Source: JAPKZH01 sp964537875
GTDB lineage: Bacteria > Acidobacteriota > Aminicenantia > Aminicenantales > UBA4085
Assembly (NCBI GenBank): GCA_964537875.1
Contig: CAZIDN010000138.1
Location: 1-5,855 of the forward strand
Reading direction: 5' to 3'
DNA length: 5,855 nt
This document shows, piece after piece, positions 5,292-5,855 of this stretch. The position numbers were made by a program, and so were the translations under genes. The notes beneath the pieces were generated by a model that had not been told where the DNA came from, did no database searches, and saw only the letters and a list, made by a program, of their open reading frames with translations. Positions within the stretch are counted from its first letter, which is position 1. Every line of letters begins with the position of its first letter.

Positions 5292-5855
5292 TCAGTTTTT
5301 TGCGGGCTTGAGCTTCAGCGTCTCAATGGCATGGTGGCCGACGCGGAGTTTGAGGCCGGATTTCAAGGAGGGAATGGCTTTCCCCTCCTCCTCGATCATA
5401 TTGACCAGCTCGGCCTTTTCCACCGGCGCGAAACTATTCAGCTGGGCATCCGAGTCCCTCCCCTCCATATCATAGATCCGGACGATCACCGAATCATCCT
5501 CTTCGCACTTTTTGATCGTGCTGACCAGAACGTTGCCGGCGGAAACGGAGAAGAAGCTTTTTTGCTCGGGAAGCATGGCCGTATTCTTTTGTTCGGGATT
5601 GACGACCGCGACAAGCGGATGATTGGCTTGGATGCCCCGGTGGTATCCTCTTTGCCAGCCCGGGGCATGGGAGAACAGCGAGAACCTGAAGGTGTGGTCG
5701 CCCTCCTGGAGATACCAGTTGCCTTCGCCGTGGCAGCTCCGCCGAGAAGCCAGCAGGACGGCCTGGAGAACCGGATGGCCGGCCGGGGACGTCCGGGTTA
5801 AAATAGACGGCGGCATCGCAGCCGGGAAAATTTTTCTTGATCCACTTCCGGCCGA
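5292..5855 (-). CDS. GH38 alpha-mannosidase, C-terminal part, with apparent frameshift (runs off right edge)
   Basis: From 5777 down to the TGA at 5294-5292 the frame encodes the C-terminal beta-sandwich region of glycoside hydrolase family 38: HPVLQAVLLASRRSC, then GEGNWYLQEGDHTF (5688-5729), HAPGWQRGYHRGI, STIKKCEEDDSVIVRIYDMEGR (YDMEGR at 5457-5474), and a final GHHAIETLKL. The family removes alpha-linked mannose from glycans. The catalytic domain lies beyond the window. Upstream of about 5790 this frame loses coding character (SGSRKIFPAAMPPS, poor third-position G/C). The neighbouring frame reads GRKWIKKNFPGCDAAVYFNP (5794-5853) with high third-position G/C. One extra base in the C/G-rich run 5778-5790 would join the two. 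The ATG at 5816-5814 is therefore probably not a true start. Whether the shift is a sequencing error or a real disruption cannot be told here. The stop codon context is normal. Confidence 0.82.
   Translation of the reverse strand, partial: SAGSGSRKIFPAAMPPSILTRTSPAGHPVLQAVLLASRRSCHGEGNWYLQEGDHTFRFSLFSHAPGWQRGYHRGIQANHPLVAVVNPEQKNTAMLPEQKSFFSVSAGNVLVSTIKKCEEDDSVIVRIYDMEGRDSDAQLNSFAPVEKAELVNMIEEEGKAIPSLKSGLKLRVGHHAIETLKLKPAKN

Overview
The window looks like bacterial chromosome from a moderately GC-rich genome. It was probably taken from a draft or metagenome-derived scaffold, because a run of exactly 100 Ns (3090-3189) interrupts it. No phylum marker is present. A stand-alone ATP-pyrophosphatase subunit of GMP synthase beside MurJ, a DUF5683-like protein, a GH38 mannosidase and a fucose-isomerase-family protein would fit a candidate phylum such as Aminicenantes. 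That is only a guess.

Layout from left to right. Positions 1-782 (minus strand) hold the N-terminal 260 residues of an L-fucose isomerase superfamily protein, which runs off the left edge. Positions 783-1105 are intergenic and contain two structures: a perfect 8-bp inverted repeat just ahead of the isomerase ribosome binding site, and a very GC-rich branched inverted-repeat element of about 125 bp (946-1071) downstream of guaA. Positions 1106-2038 (minus) hold the 310-residue synthetase subunit of GMP synthase with a GTG start. Positions 2039-2629 are a divergent intergenic region. It has a guaA promoter giving a leader of about 300 nt with attenuator-like folding, a separate hairpin flanked by 11-bp direct repeats, and a plus-strand promoter for the next gene. 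Positions 2630-3089 (plus) encode an exported or membrane DUF5683-like protein cut by the N gap, and a coding-looking tail of unknown identity follows at 3192-3356. Positions 3414-4991 (minus) hold complete murJ, the lipid II flippase, with a near-consensus promoter. Positions 4992-5291 are an AT-rich spacer. Positions 5292-5855 (minus) hold the C-terminus of a GH38 alpha-mannosidase that runs off the right edge and appears frameshifted near 5775-5790.

The genes do not form one operon. guaA, murJ and the DUF5683-like gene each have their own promoter with a perfect TTGACA and a 17-bp spacer. Functionally the window mixes housekeeping genes (GMP synthesis, peptidoglycan precursor export) with two partial sugar-catabolism genes at the edges. 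I see no mobile element with a transposase, no CRISPR array, no tRNA or rRNA, and no convincing new protein system. The most interesting unexplained material is the noncoding structure around guaA.
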